A DNA stretch of 64,000 nucleotides from Denitrovibrio sp. (GTDB lineage: Bacteria > Chrysiogenota > Deferribacteres > Deferribacterales > Geovibrionaceae). The DNA is taken from positions 248,001 to 312,000 of the forward strand of contig PKTN01000005.1 of NCBI GenBank assembly GCA_002869185.1, given 5' to 3'. Position 1 is the first letter of the stretch. Each line of letters opens with the position of its first letter. The position numbers and the translations under genes were made by a program. Shown in pieces: positions 1 to 9,474 of the stretch. The notes under the pieces are model-generated. The model searched no databases. It was not told where the DNA came from and saw nothing but the letters and a program-made list of their open reading frames with translations.

Positions 1-1
1 A

Positions 2-559
2 GACGCCAATGGAATGCTCGTAATAACAGAGTTGATGGATCCTAGAGATATGGATCTCATATGTGAATACACTGATATAATACAACTAGGTGCTAGAAAC
101 ATGCAAAATTTCAGACTTTTGCGTGACCTAGGGACTGTTAAAACACCTGTGATGCTCAAGCGTGGACTTTGTGCCACACTCAAAGAGTTCCTTATGGCTG
201 CTGAATATGTAGCATCTGGAGGAAACGGGAATATAATCATGTGCGAAAGGGGTATAAGGACTTTCGAAACAGAGACAAGAAACACTCTAGATTTGTCTGC
301 TGTACCTGTGCTTCAATCTCTTACTCACTTGCCTGTTGTCGCTGACCCAAGTCACGGTACAGGACGAAGAGACTGCATCCTCCCTATGTCGCAGGCTTCT
401 GTAGCCGCTGGTGCTGACGGCATTATGGTCGAAGTACACAACTGCCCAGAGGACGCGATGAGTGATGGAGATCAGTCTATACTCCCAAATGATTTTGACA
501 TACTTATGGACAGACTTGATATCATTGCAAATGCAATTGGAAAAACACTAAACAGATGA
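2..559 (+). CDS. aroF: 3-deoxy-7-phosphoheptulonate synthase, 3' part
   Basis: This is the C-terminal part of DAHP synthase, which condenses phosphoenolpyruvate and erythrose 4-phosphate in the first step of the shikimate pathway. The frame is open from the window edge ([16 protein letters not shown]), so the ATG at 14 is internal and the gene begins outside. The motifs [18 protein letters not shown] and [12 protein letters not shown] are those of the KDPG-aldolase-like (type I beta) DAHP synthases. No C-terminal regulatory domain follows. Its TGA overlaps the start of tyrA (ATGATG), so the two are translationally coupled in an aro operon. Confidence 0.95.
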   Translation, partial: DANGMLVITELMDPRDMDLICEYTDIIQLGARNMQNFRLLRDLGTVKTPVMLKRGLCATLKEFLMAAEYVASGGNGNIIMCERGIRTFETETRNTLDLSAVPVLQSLTHLPVVADPSHGTGRRDCILPMSQASVAAGADGIMVEVHNCPEDAMSDGDQSILPNDFDILMDRLDIIANAIGKTLNR

Positions 560-1383
560 TGTTTAAACATATAGCATTCGCTGGACTTGGACTTATTGGC
601 GGTTCGCTAGCTCTATCCTTTGCAGAACAAGGGATAAAATTATCTGCGTTCGATAAGGACACAGAGACAATAGCGAAGGCCGCTTCTACTGGTCTTTTCG
701 AATATACTACTGAAGACTTAGACACACTACTATCATTGGATTTTGATGTCTTATATATATGCCTACCAGTAAAGACCGCATGTGATCTAGTGCTGGAACT
801 AGGTAAAAGAGGGTTTAAGAGACCAGTCACTGATGCAGGCAGCACTAAAGCTGACATGGCAAAAGTTGCAGAAGAAGCAGGTATAATATTCTGTGGTGGT
901 CACCCAATTGCAGGAAAAGAAGTTTCTGGTTTCGCTAACGCTAAATCTGGAATATTCAGTGGTGCGTATCACATCCTAACACCGACCTGCCCTGATTTCG
1001 ACATCGAACCGTTTATTGAAATCCATAAAGCTATTGGTATGGACGTACACATCATGACGCCAGAAAGACATGACATTGTCTTTGGACTTGTAAGCCACCT
1101 ACCCCATATCACTGCGTTTTCAATGGTACAAACGGTATCTGCTGTTGATCTGGATGCACTCAACTATACTGGAGCTGGATTCAAGGATTTCTCAAGGATC
1201 GCAGCAAGTGACCCTAGGATGTGGACAGACATTTTTTTAGAAAATAAAGACAATATGGTAAGCCTCATAGACAGCTATGTTGCAGAGATGCAAAAGTGGA
1301 AAGAGGCTATAGAAAATGCAGACGAAAAAGAAATATATAGCATGATAGAACATGCCGCTAGAGTCAGGAGAACACTTTCATGA
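556..1383 (+). CDS. tyrA: prephenate dehydrogenase
   Basis: A 275-residue protein that oxidatively decarboxylates prephenate to 4-hydroxyphenylpyruvate for tyrosine synthesis. The N-terminus has the Rossmann NAD(P) motif GLGLIGGS, followed by the family segments [12 protein letters not shown] and [12 protein letters not shown] of the dimerisation/catalytic domain. There is no fused chorismate mutase or ACT domain. Two ATGs lie in tandem (556 and 559) and either could start the gene. It overlaps aroF upstream and aroA downstream by 4 nt each, typical of one transcript. Confidence 0.94.
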   Translation: MMFKHIAFAGLGLIGGSLALSFAEQGIKLSAFDKDTETIAKAASTGLFEYTTEDLDTLLSLDFDVLYICLPVKTACDLVLELGKRGFKRPVTDAGSTKADMAKVAEEAGIIFCGGHPIAGKEVSGFANAKSGIFSGAYHILTPTCPDFDIEPFIEIHKAIGMDVHIMTPERHDIVFGLVSHLPHITAFSMVQTVSAVDLDALNYTGAGFKDFSRIAASDPRMWTDIFLENKDNMVSLIDSYVAEMQKWKEAIENADEKEIYSMIEHAARVRRTLS

Positions 1384-2663
1384 CAAGTTTTGAAAAAGTA
1401 AAAAACCTTAAAGGGACAGTGAGAGTTCCATCAGATAAATCAATCAGCCACAGATCATTTATGTTTCTCGCTATGGCTAAAGGTCAGGGGCGAGTGATAG
1501 ACCCACTCCTTTCAGCAGACACTAAGGCAACAATGGCGGCAATGCACGCTGTTGGTGTTGAGTTCACTGAAACAGTTAATGGGTTCATCGTAAAATCTAA
1601 CGGCTATAAAGGCTTTAAAGAGCCAACAGATGTTATCGACTGCATGAACTCCGGTACATCAGCGAGACTTCTCACAGGTGTTTTTGCACCTACTAATAAA
1701 TATTTTGTTCTAACAGGTGACGAATCTCTTAGAAAAAGACCTATGGATAGGGTTATCGACCCACTCACAGCTATGGGTGCTAAGTTTGTGGCAAGAGATG
1801 GTAACCATCTCCTTCCTATGACTATCCTCCCGTCAGTAACTAAACCTGTATATATGGAAGCAACAACGAAATCCGCTCAAGTTAAATCAGCCGTTCTTTT
1901 GGCTGGTGTTCAGACCGAAGGGATCACAACATACATAGAAAAAGCTGTTACCAGAAACCACACTGAGATTATGCTATCAGCACTCGGTGCAAAGGTTCAA
2001 ACGGACGGGCTCAAGATCACTATAGAGGGTGCGGCTGACCTTCGTTCCATGGATATAGTTGTTCCTGGAGATTTTTCTTCTGCTGCCTTCTTCCTTGGAG
2101 CGGCACTAATGTTCGAAAACTCAGAGCTTATGCTTGAAAATGTCGGACTAAACCCTACTAGAAGCGGAATGCTTCAAGTCCTCAAAGAAATGGGCGTAAA
2201 GTACGAAATAGATAACGAGCGTGGCGGAGCTGAAAAACTAGGTGACATCTTTATTCAATCACAATCGATCAAAGGGGTAACTGTCGAAGGGGACATCATA
2301 GCTAATATGATCGACGAGCTTCCTCTAGTTGCAACACTTGGACTTTTTGCTGATTCACCTATTATCATCAAAGGGGCGAAAGAGCTTCGTGTAAAAGAAT
2401 CAGACAGGATCGAGACAACTCTATACAACATTAAGCAACTTGGTGCTCAGGTAGAAGAATACGAAGATGGAATGAAAGTTTATCCAATGACTGAGATTAA
2501 CGATAAAGCACAACTAAAATCATTTGGCGACCACCGAATAGCAATGATAGCTATCATGCTAGCCAAACGTTTTGGTGGTGACATCACAGTAGATGACGTT
2601 AAATGTGTTGATGTATCATTCCCAACTTTTATGGAAACATTTGCAACACTGGAGCAAAAATGA
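1380..2663 (+). CDS. aroA: 3-phosphoshikimate 1-carboxyvinyltransferase (EPSP synthase)
   Basis: A 427-residue EPSP synthase that transfers the enolpyruvyl group of PEP to shikimate 3-phosphate. Signature segments visible are [10 protein letters not shown] near the N-terminus, [39 protein letters not shown] and GDHRIAM near the C-terminus. The length is normal for the family. The start overlaps tyrA (ATGA) and the stop overlaps the ATG of cmk (ATGA), so the operon is tightly coupled. Confidence 0.96.
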   Translation: MTSFEKVKNLKGTVRVPSDKSISHRSFMFLAMAKGQGRVIDPLLSADTKATMAAMHAVGVEFTETVNGFIVKSNGYKGFKEPTDVIDCMNSGTSARLLTGVFAPTNKYFVLTGDESLRKRPMDRVIDPLTAMGAKFVARDGNHLLPMTILPSVTKPVYMEATTKSAQVKSAVLLAGVQTEGITTYIEKAVTRNHTEIMLSALGAKVQTDGLKITIEGAADLRSMDIVVPGDFSSAAFFLGAALMFENSELMLENVGLNPTRSGMLQVLKEMGVKYEIDNERGGAEKLGDIFIQSQSIKGVTVEGDIIANMIDELPLVATLGLFADSPIIIKGAKELRVKESDRIETTLYNIKQLGAQVEEYEDGMKVYPMTEINDKAQLKSFGDHRIAMIAIMLAKRFGGDITVDDVKCVDVSFPTFMETFATLEQK

Positions 2664-3307
2664 TAATCGCAGTCGACGGACCAGCAGGAAGCGGGAAGAG
2701 CACAGTTAGTAAAGAGGTCGCAAAAAGGCTTGGAATACTATTCTTAGATTCCGGCGCACTCTACCGCACATGTGCATATATTGGACTCAAGCATGAAATT
2801 TCTTGACAAGAACTAATAGATACGGCTAGACAGTCAGACATTTTCTTTGGCAAGACTGGCGAGTTGTTCCTAACAATAAACGGCAAAACTGAAGATGTTA
2901 GCAAAAAGATTCGTACCCCTCAAATAGCAGAGGAAGTTCCGAAGGTTGCATCCATTGGCGAGATTCGTGAAATAGTAACAGAAAAACTTCGCAAAATGGC
3001 AGAATCAGATGACGTCATCATGGATGGTAGAGATATAGGCACCCACGTTTTTCCAAATGCTGAGTTAAAATTCTTCCTGAAGGCTAGCACAATGGAACGA
3101 GCTAGACGCAGATTAAAAGATTATGAAGATCAGGGGATCAGCATAACTGTGGAAGAAATTGCCGAAGAAATCGACGATCGAGACAAAAAAGATAGCGAAA
3201 GAGAGCACGCACCACTAAGAAAAGCGGAAAATGCCATAGAAATCGACACTACACACTTGACAATAGAAGAAGTTATATCAATAATAGCCTCTAAAGCAAA
3301 TAATTAG
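2660..3307 (+). pseudogene. cmk: cytidylate kinase with in-frame TGA at codon 49
   Basis: CMP/dCMP kinase, which phosphorylates CMP and dCMP to the diphosphates. The frame starts at the ATG overlapping aroA ([18 protein letters not shown], Walker [10 protein letters not shown], the nucleotide-binding start) and is then broken by TGA at 2804-2806. The same frame continues without an indel through VIMDGRDIGTHVFPNA (the conserved DGRDIGT motif) to 3307, giving a normal 215-codon gene. The ORF-track entry at 2864 is only the 3' remainder and lacks the P-loop, so it should not be active alone. The TGA falls in a variable region (HEIS*QELID). It could be a real nonsense mutation, a base error, or read-through. 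Neighbours on both sides are intact. Confidence 0.9.
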
Positions 3308-3355
3308 AGTCGAGTGGCTCTAATGCCCATAAATTTTTTTATGGTAGGAGCAACT

Positions 3356-4195
3356 GTGGAAATTTTCATCGCTGACCACGCCGGATTTTGTTTCGGAGTG
3401 GAAAGAGCCGTTAGCCTCGTTGAGGACACATCTAAACAGGATACAGGGGTCTTTACCTTAGGACCTATAATCCATAATCCGCAGATAGTAAGTAAATTTG
3501 CTCAAAATGGCGTTGGCGTCTGTGATACACCCGAAGAGATGAATAAAGACAATACTGTTGTCATACGATCTCATGGTGTAACTAAAGAAACCTACAAAAA
3601 GCTTGATGAACGTCAGGTTAAAGTTGTTGACGCTACTTGCCCATTTGTAAAAAAAGCTCAGACAAGTGCTAAAAAACTTGGCGATAATAATTCTATAGTC
3701 GTAGTTTATGGCGAAAAGGATCATCCTGAGGTTAAAAGCATTGTCAGTTTTATAGATTCTGAATACATTATTGTCTCTGATGTCGAGGAAGTAAACGATC
3801 TCCCATATAGCAAAAGCTATTCACTTGTGGCACAGACCACACAGAACTCGGAATCATTTGACAAAATAGCTGAAATACTTAAAACTAAATGTGATGAGCT
3901 TCAGATAAACAATACTATATGCAATGCCACAAGCCTTAGACAAGCTTCCGCTATAGAACTAGCCAATAAGGTCGATACTATGATCGTTATTGGTGGAAAG
4001 AACAGTGGCAACACAACCCGTCTTTATAAAATATGTAGCGACATATGTCCGAACGTATACCACATAGAGACGAGTGAAGAACTTAATAAAGAGATTTTTG
4101 AGGATAGTCGGAAGGTTGGTATCACAGCAGGAGCCAGTACCCCCGGTTATCTAGTAGAAGAAGTTATAGAATTTTTAAAAGAGGTCAGTAAATGA
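3356..4195 (+). CDS. ispH: 4-hydroxy-3-methylbut-2-enyl diphosphate reductase
   Basis: The [4Fe-4S] enzyme that makes IPP and DMAPP in the last step of the MEP isoprenoid pathway. All three cluster cysteines are present (HAGFCFGV, DATCPFVKKAQ, ICNATSLRQ), as is the GGKNSGNT motif. The ORF track begins at 3314, but the family start is MEIFIADHAGFCFGV; this matches the GTG at 3356, which has TAGGAG placed 5 nt upstream. I chose that start, giving 279 residues. The stop overlaps the ATG of rpsA (ATGA), an arrangement also seen where ispH and S1 are fused or adjacent in other phyla. Confidence 0.95.
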   Translation: MEIFIADHAGFCFGVERAVSLVEDTSKQDTGVFTLGPIIHNPQIVSKFAQNGVGVCDTPEEMNKDNTVVIRSHGVTKETYKKLDERQVKVVDATCPFVKKAQTSAKKLGDNNSIVVVYGEKDHPEVKSIVSFIDSEYIIVSDVEEVNDLPYSKSYSLVAQTTQNSESFDKIAEILKTKCDELQINNTICNATSLRQASAIELANKVDTMIVIGGKNSGNTTRLYKICSDICPNVYHIETSEELNKEIFEDSRKVGITAGASTPGYLVEEVIEFLKEVSK

Positions 4196-5895
4196 GTAGT
4201 ATTAACAACAATGACGGAGACAACATGGGAATGGAAGACTTTGAGGCAATGCTCGAAGAATCTTTCCAGCAACCAGAGAAGAACTCAGTCGTAAAAGGAA
4301 CAGTAGCACAGATTAACGAAAACGACGTTCTCGTTAACATCGGTTTTAAGACAGAAGGTGTCGTACCGAAAGCTGAGTTTTTGAAAGACGGTGAAGTAAG
4401 CATCCAAGTAGGTGACGAAGTTGACGTTCTCTTCATCGGTATAGCTGGAGGTGGCGGTTACGTCAAGCTCTCTAGAAAAGCTATTGAAAAAGAAGCAGAC
4501 TGGATCGAAGTTGAAAAGGCTCTTGAAGAAGAGATCCCTCTTGAAGTTAAGATCACAGCTGTTGTGGACAAAGGTTTCACAGGTAAAAACGGCGAAATCG
4601 AGTGCTTCATCCCAGAAAATCACATCGATTTCAAAAACAGCACTATGGAGCCAACCGATTACGTTGGTGAGACTTTCCTCTGTAAAGTGCTTAAAGCAAA
4701 CAAAAAACAAAGATCTTTCCTCGCTTCTCGTAAGCTCCAGATGATTCAGAGCATCGAGAAAGAGAAGAAAGAATTCTTTACTGGAATAGAAGAAGGACAG
4801 ATCCTTAAGGGGACTGTTAAAACTATCAAGCATTACGGTGCATTTATGAACTTCGGTGCTGTAGATGGTTTCCTTCGTAAAAATAACATCGCATGGGGAG
4901 TTGTAAAACACCCTAACCAATACCTTGAAGAGGGCGATGAGCTAGAAGTTAAAATCCTCAACATCGACTTTGATGATGAGAAGCTCGAAGTTGGTCTTAA
5001 GCAGATGCAAGAAGACCCATGGGAAACAACTGCAGACAAGTACCCTGAAGGTGCTTCAGTTAGTGGTACTGTTGTAGCAAGAAAGAACAAGGGATTTGTT
5101 ATGGAAATCGAGCAGGGTATCGACGGATTTATCCCTCTCGAAGAAATCTCTTGGCTTAAAAATGCAAGAATATCAATCGAACCTAAAGACGCTGTCGAAG
5201 GTAAGATTATAGGTATAGATGACGAAAAGAAGAAAATTATCATTTCTCTTAAGTCACTTCAGGAAAACCCTTGGGTAACTCTTAAGGCTAAACATCCTGA
5301 AGGATCAGCAATCAAAGGAACTATCAAGTCTATCACTGACTTCGGTATTTTCATTGATTTCGGTGAGTTCCTTGACGGACTTATCCGTAAAAAAGATATC
5401 TCATGGACAGACGAACCTGAGAACCTCGAGACTATATACAAAGAGGGCGAAGAAATTGATGCTAAGATCCTTAAGATCGATGCAGATAAAGAGCGTATCA
5501 GCCTCGGTGTAAAACAACTCGAGACAAACCCTTGGAGAGAAGTTGGAAAGCTTCTTCCTAATGGTAAAGTAGTAGAAGTTAAAGCTACTGCTGTAACTAA
5601 AGAGGGTGTTGAAGTAGAACTCCCTAGAGATCTCGTAGGTTTCATCCCTGATAACGAGCTAGATGTTGAAAAAGTAGATCCTACTACTAAATTCAACGTA
5701 GGCGACACTATCAAGGCTGTTGTTTTCCGTAATGATGCAAGAGAGAAGAAAATCCTTCTTTCTGTTAAAAGATACATGCAAGACTCAGAGAAGCGTGAAG
5801 TAAAAGAATACCTCAAAAAGCTTTCTCAGTCTGATGACAGTACTTTTAGCCTCGGAAACATCCTTAGAGGAAAACTCGAGCAATCTGACAAATAA
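4192..5895 (+). CDS. rpsA: 30S ribosomal protein S1
   Basis: A 567-residue protein built of six S1 (OB-fold) RNA-binding repeats after a short acidic N-terminal tail (FEAMLEESF). It helps load mRNA onto the 30S subunit. Repeat beginnings can be read as VVKGTVAQINENDVLVNIGFKTEGVVP, then GQILKGTVKTIKHYGAFMNFG, GASVSGTVVARKNKGFVMEI, GSAIKGTIKSITDFGIFIDFG and further diverged copies. It overlaps ispH by 4 nt, and codon use looks smoother than in its neighbours, as expected for a highly expressed gene. A GTGCAG/CTGCAC hairpin with a T-rich tail follows the stop. Confidence 0.96.
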   Translation: MSSINNNDGDNMGMEDFEAMLEESFQQPEKNSVVKGTVAQINENDVLVNIGFKTEGVVPKAEFLKDGEVSIQVGDEVDVLFIGIAGGGGYVKLSRKAIEKEADWIEVEKALEEEIPLEVKITAVVDKGFTGKNGEIECFIPENHIDFKNSTMEPTDYVGETFLCKVLKANKKQRSFLASRKLQMIQSIEKEKKEFFTGIEEGQILKGTVKTIKHYGAFMNFGAVDGFLRKNNIAWGVVKHPNQYLEEGDELEVKILNIDFDDEKLEVGLKQMQEDPWETTADKYPEGASVSGTVVARKNKGFVMEIEQGIDGFIPLEEISWLKNARISIEPKDAVEGKIIGIDDEKKKIIISLKSLQENPWVTLKAKHPEGSAIKGTIKSITDFGIFIDFGEFLDGLIRKKDISWTDEPENLETIYKEGEEIDAKILKIDADKERISLGVKQLETNPWREVGKLLPNGKVVEVKATAVTKEGVEVELPRDLVGFIPDNELDVEKVDPTTKFNVGDTIKAVVFRNDAREKKILLSVKRYMQDSEKREVKEYLKKLSQSDDSTFSLGNILRGKLEQSDK

Positions 5896-5901
5896 TATTC
5901 A

Positions 5902-5927
5902 GTGCAGTTTTTTGCTGCACCTCTTTT
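5902..5927 (+). terminator. terminator-like hairpin after rpsA
   Basis: A perfect 6-bp stem GTGCAG/CTGCAC with a T-rich loop is followed by CTCTTTT, directly after the rpsA stop. It lies about 20 nt upstream of the next gene and may act as a partial terminator that attenuates read-through from the rpsA operon. Confidence 0.55.
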
Positions 5928-5943
5928 AAATAGGGACAATTAA

Positions 5944-6909
5944 TTGGATTATATCCTTTTCCTGCTATCCGCAATAATTGTAGTCGGCGCTGGGGTAAAG
6001 CTATCAGAGTATGGCGATGCCCTAGCTGCCGTTACTGGTATTGGTCGTAGCTTCATCGGTATCACACTGCTGGCATTATTTACGTCATTACCAGAACTGA
6101 TATCTACAATTGGCGCACTCACACTCGTTGACAACCCTGACCTTGCGTTTGGTAATGTTTACGGCTCTAACATGTTTAACATGCTGACCATATTTCTCCT
6201 TGATGCATATTTTCGTAAAACAGACATATATAATGGGATAAGTGAGTCAAACATACTCACAGCTCTTTACGCTTCTTTAGTAACAGCATTTTCTGTTCTC
6301 GGTTTTTATATCAAGGTATATATTGGCTCTGTTTCTGTCGTTACACTCATAATCGTTGTACTCTTCTTTTATTCATCTTATGTCTCTTATAAGGTGCTTG
6401 AGAAAGACGAGGACGAAGAGGAAGAGACTGATATGACACTTAAAGGGGTTATCTTCAGAATGGGGATTGCAGCACTCGCTATTGTTTTTGCGGGTCTTAT
6501 GCTCAGTAAGACTGCTGACTCTATTGCAGTACTCACTGGACTCGGTGGAAGTTTTGTTGGTTCATTCTTCTTGGCTGTAGTAACATCGCTCCCAGAAGTT
6601 GCGACTTGCTATGGTGCGATCAGAGTCGGCTCAGTAAACATGGCACTCGGTAACCTTTTTGGATCGAACCTCTTTAATATAGCTATAATACCTTTCGCTG
6701 ATTTTGTGTACATAAAGGGACCTATATTTAACTACGTATCAAAAGGGCACATAACTGGCGCAATCTTTGCCACTATTGCCATACTCATACCTATCATTGG
6801 GATAAGGGAGAGGAACTTCCGTCTGAAAGTGTTCGGCGTATCTTTCCATTCTTACTCTTTGGTGGTACTATATGTGATCTACAGTGCATACTTTTACTTG
6901 GTGAGATAA
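5944..6909 (+). CDS. calcium/sodium antiporter family membrane protein
   Basis: A 321-residue inner-membrane cation exchanger of the CaCA superfamily (YrbG-like). It has the expected two inverted alpha-repeats: FIGITLLALFTSLPEL...AFGNVYGSNMFN in the first half and FVGSFFLAVVTSLPEV...ALGNLFGSNLFN in the second, joined by an acidic loop (EKDEDEEEET). About ten hydrophobic segments are visible. The start is a TTG with AGGGAC about 9 nt upstream; no in-frame ATG precedes the conserved first helix. The substrate (Ca2+, or another cation) cannot be fixed from sequence. Confidence 0.9.
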   Translation: MDYILFLLSAIIVVGAGVKLSEYGDALAAVTGIGRSFIGITLLALFTSLPELISTIGALTLVDNPDLAFGNVYGSNMFNMLTIFLLDAYFRKTDIYNGISESNILTALYASLVTAFSVLGFYIKVYIGSVSVVTLIIVVLFFYSSYVSYKVLEKDEDEEEETDMTLKGVIFRMGIAALAIVFAGLMLSKTADSIAVLTGLGGSFVGSFFLAVVTSLPEVATCYGAIRVGSVNMALGNLFGSNLFNIAIIPFADFVYIKGPIFNYVSKGHITGAIFATIAILIPIIGIRERNFRLKVFGVSFHSYSLVVLYVIYSAYFYLVR

Positions 6910-6910
6910 T

Positions 6911-7777
6911 ATGAAAAAGTTTTTAAAATACCTAGCTAAGGCTCTTGTCATACTTGTTGTTGTTGCGATCGTTGCAAGAATTGTAATGGTCATGTCTGGA
7001 GATAGTGACGATGTCGTTATCAAAGACAGTATTGCTGTCGTCAGGCTAGAAGGAGTCATCCTGGACACCAGAGAACTGGATAAAAAACTTAAAAAACTAG
7101 ACGAAAATGACAAGATCAAAGGTGTAATCCTTGAGATCAACTCACCAGGCGGAATTATCTCCCCTACTCAGGTTATCTACCTCCGTATAATGAAAATGAA
7201 AAAACCCGTCTATGCTGTAATGGAATCTATCGCCGCATCAGGTGGCTACTACATAGCTGTCGCTGCGGATAAGATATATGCACTAGATAGTACAACAACA
7301 GGCAGTATTGGCGTAATTATGCAGTACTCTAATGTTGAAGCTCTTTTTGAAAAGATTGGTATCAAAAGTGTCGTCTTCAAAAGTGGAAAAATGAAGGATG
7401 TCCCATCTACTACACGCGACCTTGATAAAGATGAAATGTCATACATGCAAGATAGCATTAATGAATTTTACGACCAATTCCTTCGAGATGTCTTAAAACG
7501 CAGAAATATTAGTGAGGCTAAACTCAGAAAGCTTGCTGATGGACGTGTTTTTAGCGGTCGTAAAGCTTTAGAGAATAAGCTTATAGACAGGATAGGTACT
7601 CGTGAAGAAGCAATCGTTGATATGAAGGATGAGATCGGTATCCAAGCTCTTGAGATTAAAGAGTTCTATGATAAAGATGAAAATATCATTCAGCAGTTTA
7701 TGTCTAAAGCATCATCTCTTACTGAAGCTTATGTACCAAATGGTGGTTTCTACTACCTTTATAAACCTGGCTTATAA
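6911..7777 (+). CDS. sppA: signal peptide peptidase SppA, short form
   Basis: A 288-residue membrane-anchored serine protease that degrades cleaved signal peptides. One N-terminal transmembrane helix (residues about 4-29) precedes the S49 peptidase domain, with INSPGG, the catalytic serine in ESIAASGGYY and the catalytic lysine in FKSGKMKDVPSTTR. The length matches the single-domain 36K-type SppA rather than the doubled E. coli form. It follows the exchanger gene by 1 nt, and its TAA forms a TTATAA palindrome with the stop of the convergent gene. Confidence 0.93.
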   Translation: MKKFLKYLAKALVILVVVAIVARIVMVMSGDSDDVVIKDSIAVVRLEGVILDTRELDKKLKKLDENDKIKGVILEINSPGGIISPTQVIYLRIMKMKKPVYAVMESIAASGGYYIAVAADKIYALDSTTTGSIGVIMQYSNVEALFEKIGIKSVVFKSGKMKDVPSTTRDLDKDEMSYMQDSINEFYDQFLRDVLKRRNISEAKLRKLADGRVFSGRKALENKLIDRIGTREEAIVDMKDEIGIQALEIKEFYDKDENIIQQFMSKASSLTEAYVPNGGFYYLYKPGL

Positions 7778-8545
7778 GCCTTTAGAAATATATTTTTTAA
7801 AGAGAGCTCTATCTCCACTAATCGAAACTGGTTTTAGTCTGGCACTACCTAGAGGAAACTTTAGCTCTAGCCTCATAATGACCCCTGTCTGCTCATCTAT
7901 ATAAATACGCCACACCCCTGTTGGTGTAACTAGGCTAGATGTAGACACTGGCACTTTAAAATCAATCACACTACACCTAAATATATCACCTTCAAACGAA
8001 ATATCTTTTTGCCCTATCTGGTTATAGGTGATATCAACATACTTACCTTCAAAGAAGCTAGTCAGTTTACCTTCAACTGATGGCAAATCCTGAAGCTGAA
8101 TAAATAAGACTGCCGCTGTTGGGTCTAAAACATCTTTTCGATCAAAAAGCTTATTTTTAGATTTATATCTTTTATTTTTATATCTATAACTATTGCTTGT
8201 GTACTTGATCTGTTTATCAAAGAAGTAATGATGAGTAATCGTTTTATGCTCATTCTTTTCATAAAAGAATAGATACTTACTTTCAAATGGTTTCAAAGAA
8301 ACTTCTGCACTCACCTTTTGCTCTAAATGATGGAGAAGGTCAATCATACCTGTAGTCTGTTGTCTACTCTCTACAGTCATAGCATTATCATCAGTAATCT
8401 TATAAGTTATACAAGATTCACCAATTTTGAATAAAAATGATGCATCATAACAAACAGTAAGTTCACCTGAATGCCCACTTGCCGAAAAGCTAAGTAACAA
8501 AGCAAAGTAGAGTAAACTAAGACTCCAATTTTTTCTTTTGTTCAT
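7772..8545 (-). CDS. DUF3108-like exported protein
   Basis: The product has a cleavable-looking signal peptide (MNKRKNWSLSLLYFALLLSFSASGHSGE) and a body resembling DUF3108: a DPTAAVLFIQ segment, a conserved cysteine (FRCSVIDFKVP), TPTGVWRIYIDEQTGVIMRLELKFPLGSARL near the end. The family is envelope-located with no assigned reaction. I place the start at the ATG at 8545, which begins the signal peptide; the track's 8563 start adds six uncharged residues. It overlaps the upstream SHOCT gene by 29 nt, so the two are probably coupled. Confidence 0.75.
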   Translation of the reverse strand: MNKRKNWSLSLLYFALLLSFSASGHSGELTVCYDASFLFKIGESCITYKITDDNAMTVESRQQTTGMIDLLHHLEQKVSAEVSLKPFESKYLFFYEKNEHKTITHHYFFDKQIKYTSNSYRYKNKRYKSKNKLFDRKDVLDPTAAVLFIQLQDLPSVEGKLTSFFEGKYVDITYNQIGQKDISFEGDIFRCSVIDFKVPVSTSSLVTPTGVWRIYIDEQTGVIMRLELKFPLGSARLKPVSISGDRALFKKYISKGL

Positions 8546-8723
8546 CGTAAGTCTCAGTATCAATTTCTCCTTTAGCGTATCTCTCGTCCAAAATTTCTCT
8601 CGGAGACATTTTGCCGTTCTTATCTTCTGGCAGACCTTTTATTAGGCGATAAGCAACGATCCCCAATACGATAAAAACCATTAGTCCAGATAAACCACCG
8701 AAAGGAAAGTGAGTTCCATACAT
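8517..8723 (-). CDS. small SHOCT-domain membrane protein
   Basis: A 68-residue protein with one N-terminal transmembrane helix (GLMVFIVLGIVAYRLI) and a C-terminal SHOCT motif, ILDERYAKGEIDTETYDEQKKKL. SHOCT is a short domain found at the ends of many bacterial membrane proteins, with a suspected oligomerisation or anchoring role. The ATG has AAGGAGTCG upstream. Its 3' end overlaps the DUF3108-like gene. Function unknown. Confidence 0.85.
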   Translation of the reverse strand: MYGTHFPFGGLSGLMVFIVLGIVAYRLIKGLPEDKNGKMSPREILDERYAKGEIDTETYDEQKKKLES

Positions 8724-8761
8724 AATCGACTCCTTATGAGTTACAAATATACCACTTTAAT

Positions 8762-8795
8762 CAAAAAAAGCCGAAGAATATTCTCTCCGGCTCTT
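8762..8795 (-). terminator. rho-independent terminator
   Basis: On the minus strand AGCCG...CGGCT is followed by seven Ts. It lies just after the stop of the glycine-rich exported protein and separates it from the SHOCT gene. Confidence 0.8.
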
Positions 8796-8822
8796 TCTTA
8801 GTTACAGCTAGGGGCTGATAGT

Positions 8823-9242
8823 TTACTTATTTGCTTTAAATGCACTTGCTGGTACCGGACCTCTTACCTGACCCCATGGGTTAACCATAAGAAGGAACTC
8901 GTTACCGTTAGTATCTTTTACAGAATATCTGTACATTGTGCCTCTTGGCATATCTAACTTTTCAGTAGCTTGTACTTCGAATCCTTTAAGGTTTTCTGCT
9001 ATGTAAGCATCTACCTTAGCTTTTGCTCCTGCTTCATCAACTGGCTCAGCATTTTGCTGTTGGAATCCGCCACCTCTATGAAAGCCTCTGCCCATTCCAG
9101 GACCGAATCCCGCTTTCCCTTGCCCTTGACCATAACATGGACCACCTTGTCCACCTGCGCCACCGAAACCGCCTACTGGGTATGCGAATGCTGTTGTTGC
9201 TGCGAGAGCTGCTATTGCTACTATTGTTAATACTTTTTTCAT
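8823..9242 (-). CDS. exported glycine/glutamine-rich small protein
   Basis: A 139-residue protein with a clear signal peptide (MKKVLTIVAIAALAATTAFAYP), a low-complexity Gly/Gln/Phe segment (GGFGGAGGQGGP to FHRGGGFQQQ), and a folded C-terminal part (AKVDAYIAENLKGFEVQATEKLDMPRGTMYRYSVKDTNGNEFLLMVNPWGQVRGP) that looks PepSY-like. It is probably periplasmic. The start has a strong GGAGGATC 5 nt upstream and the gene has its own terminator, so it is likely monocistronic. Function unknown; similar proteins in other anaerobes are annotated only as hypothetical or metal/stress associated. Confidence 0.75.
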   Translation of the reverse strand: MKKVLTIVAIAALAATTAFAYPVGGFGGAGGQGGPCYGQGQGKAGFGPGMGRGFHRGGGFQQQNAEPVDEAGAKAKVDAYIAENLKGFEVQATEKLDMPRGTMYRYSVKDTNGNEFLLMVNPWGQVRGPVPASAFKANK

Positions 9243-9474
9243 TTTGATCCTCCGTTGTTGATCGTTTGATGCTTTTATATATGCATACGCCGTGCCAAAA
9301 TTGTTCTAACAGCTTAAGTATCTAGTAACGCTAAATATCACTTCTTTATACGTTTTAGTATACTGTGCAACTGTTTCTGATCATTGTGAAAAAATTGCTC
9401 ATTTTTTTCTATAATTGATTTCATTTATAATTTTTGTTTTTCATTGTGATTTTTTTGATTTATAATTAATTATT

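Noticed and set aside
2804-2806. Selenocysteine at the cmk TGA
   Set aside because: Cmk is not a selenoprotein, the position is variable, and no convincing bacterial SECIS hairpin directly follows the TGA.
2864-3307. ORF 2864-3307 as an independent gene
   Set aside because: It is the in-frame remainder of cmk without the P-loop; no ribosome site precedes it.
4285-5816. Long ORFs antisense to rpsA
   Set aside because: They are shadows of a highly expressed gene with strong codon bias; no homology-like motifs.
8970-9247. Plus-strand ORFs opposite the glycine-rich exported protein
   Set aside because: Cysteine/leucine runs are the antisense of a signal peptide and Gly/Gln-rich codons; the minus-strand gene has a signal peptide, ribosome site and terminator.
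9243-9474. Possible structured RNA upstream of the SBP-type kinase
   Set aside because: The region is AT-rich with only simple repeated words (TTCATTTATAATTTTTG, TTCATTGTGATTTTTTTG) and no convincing stem.
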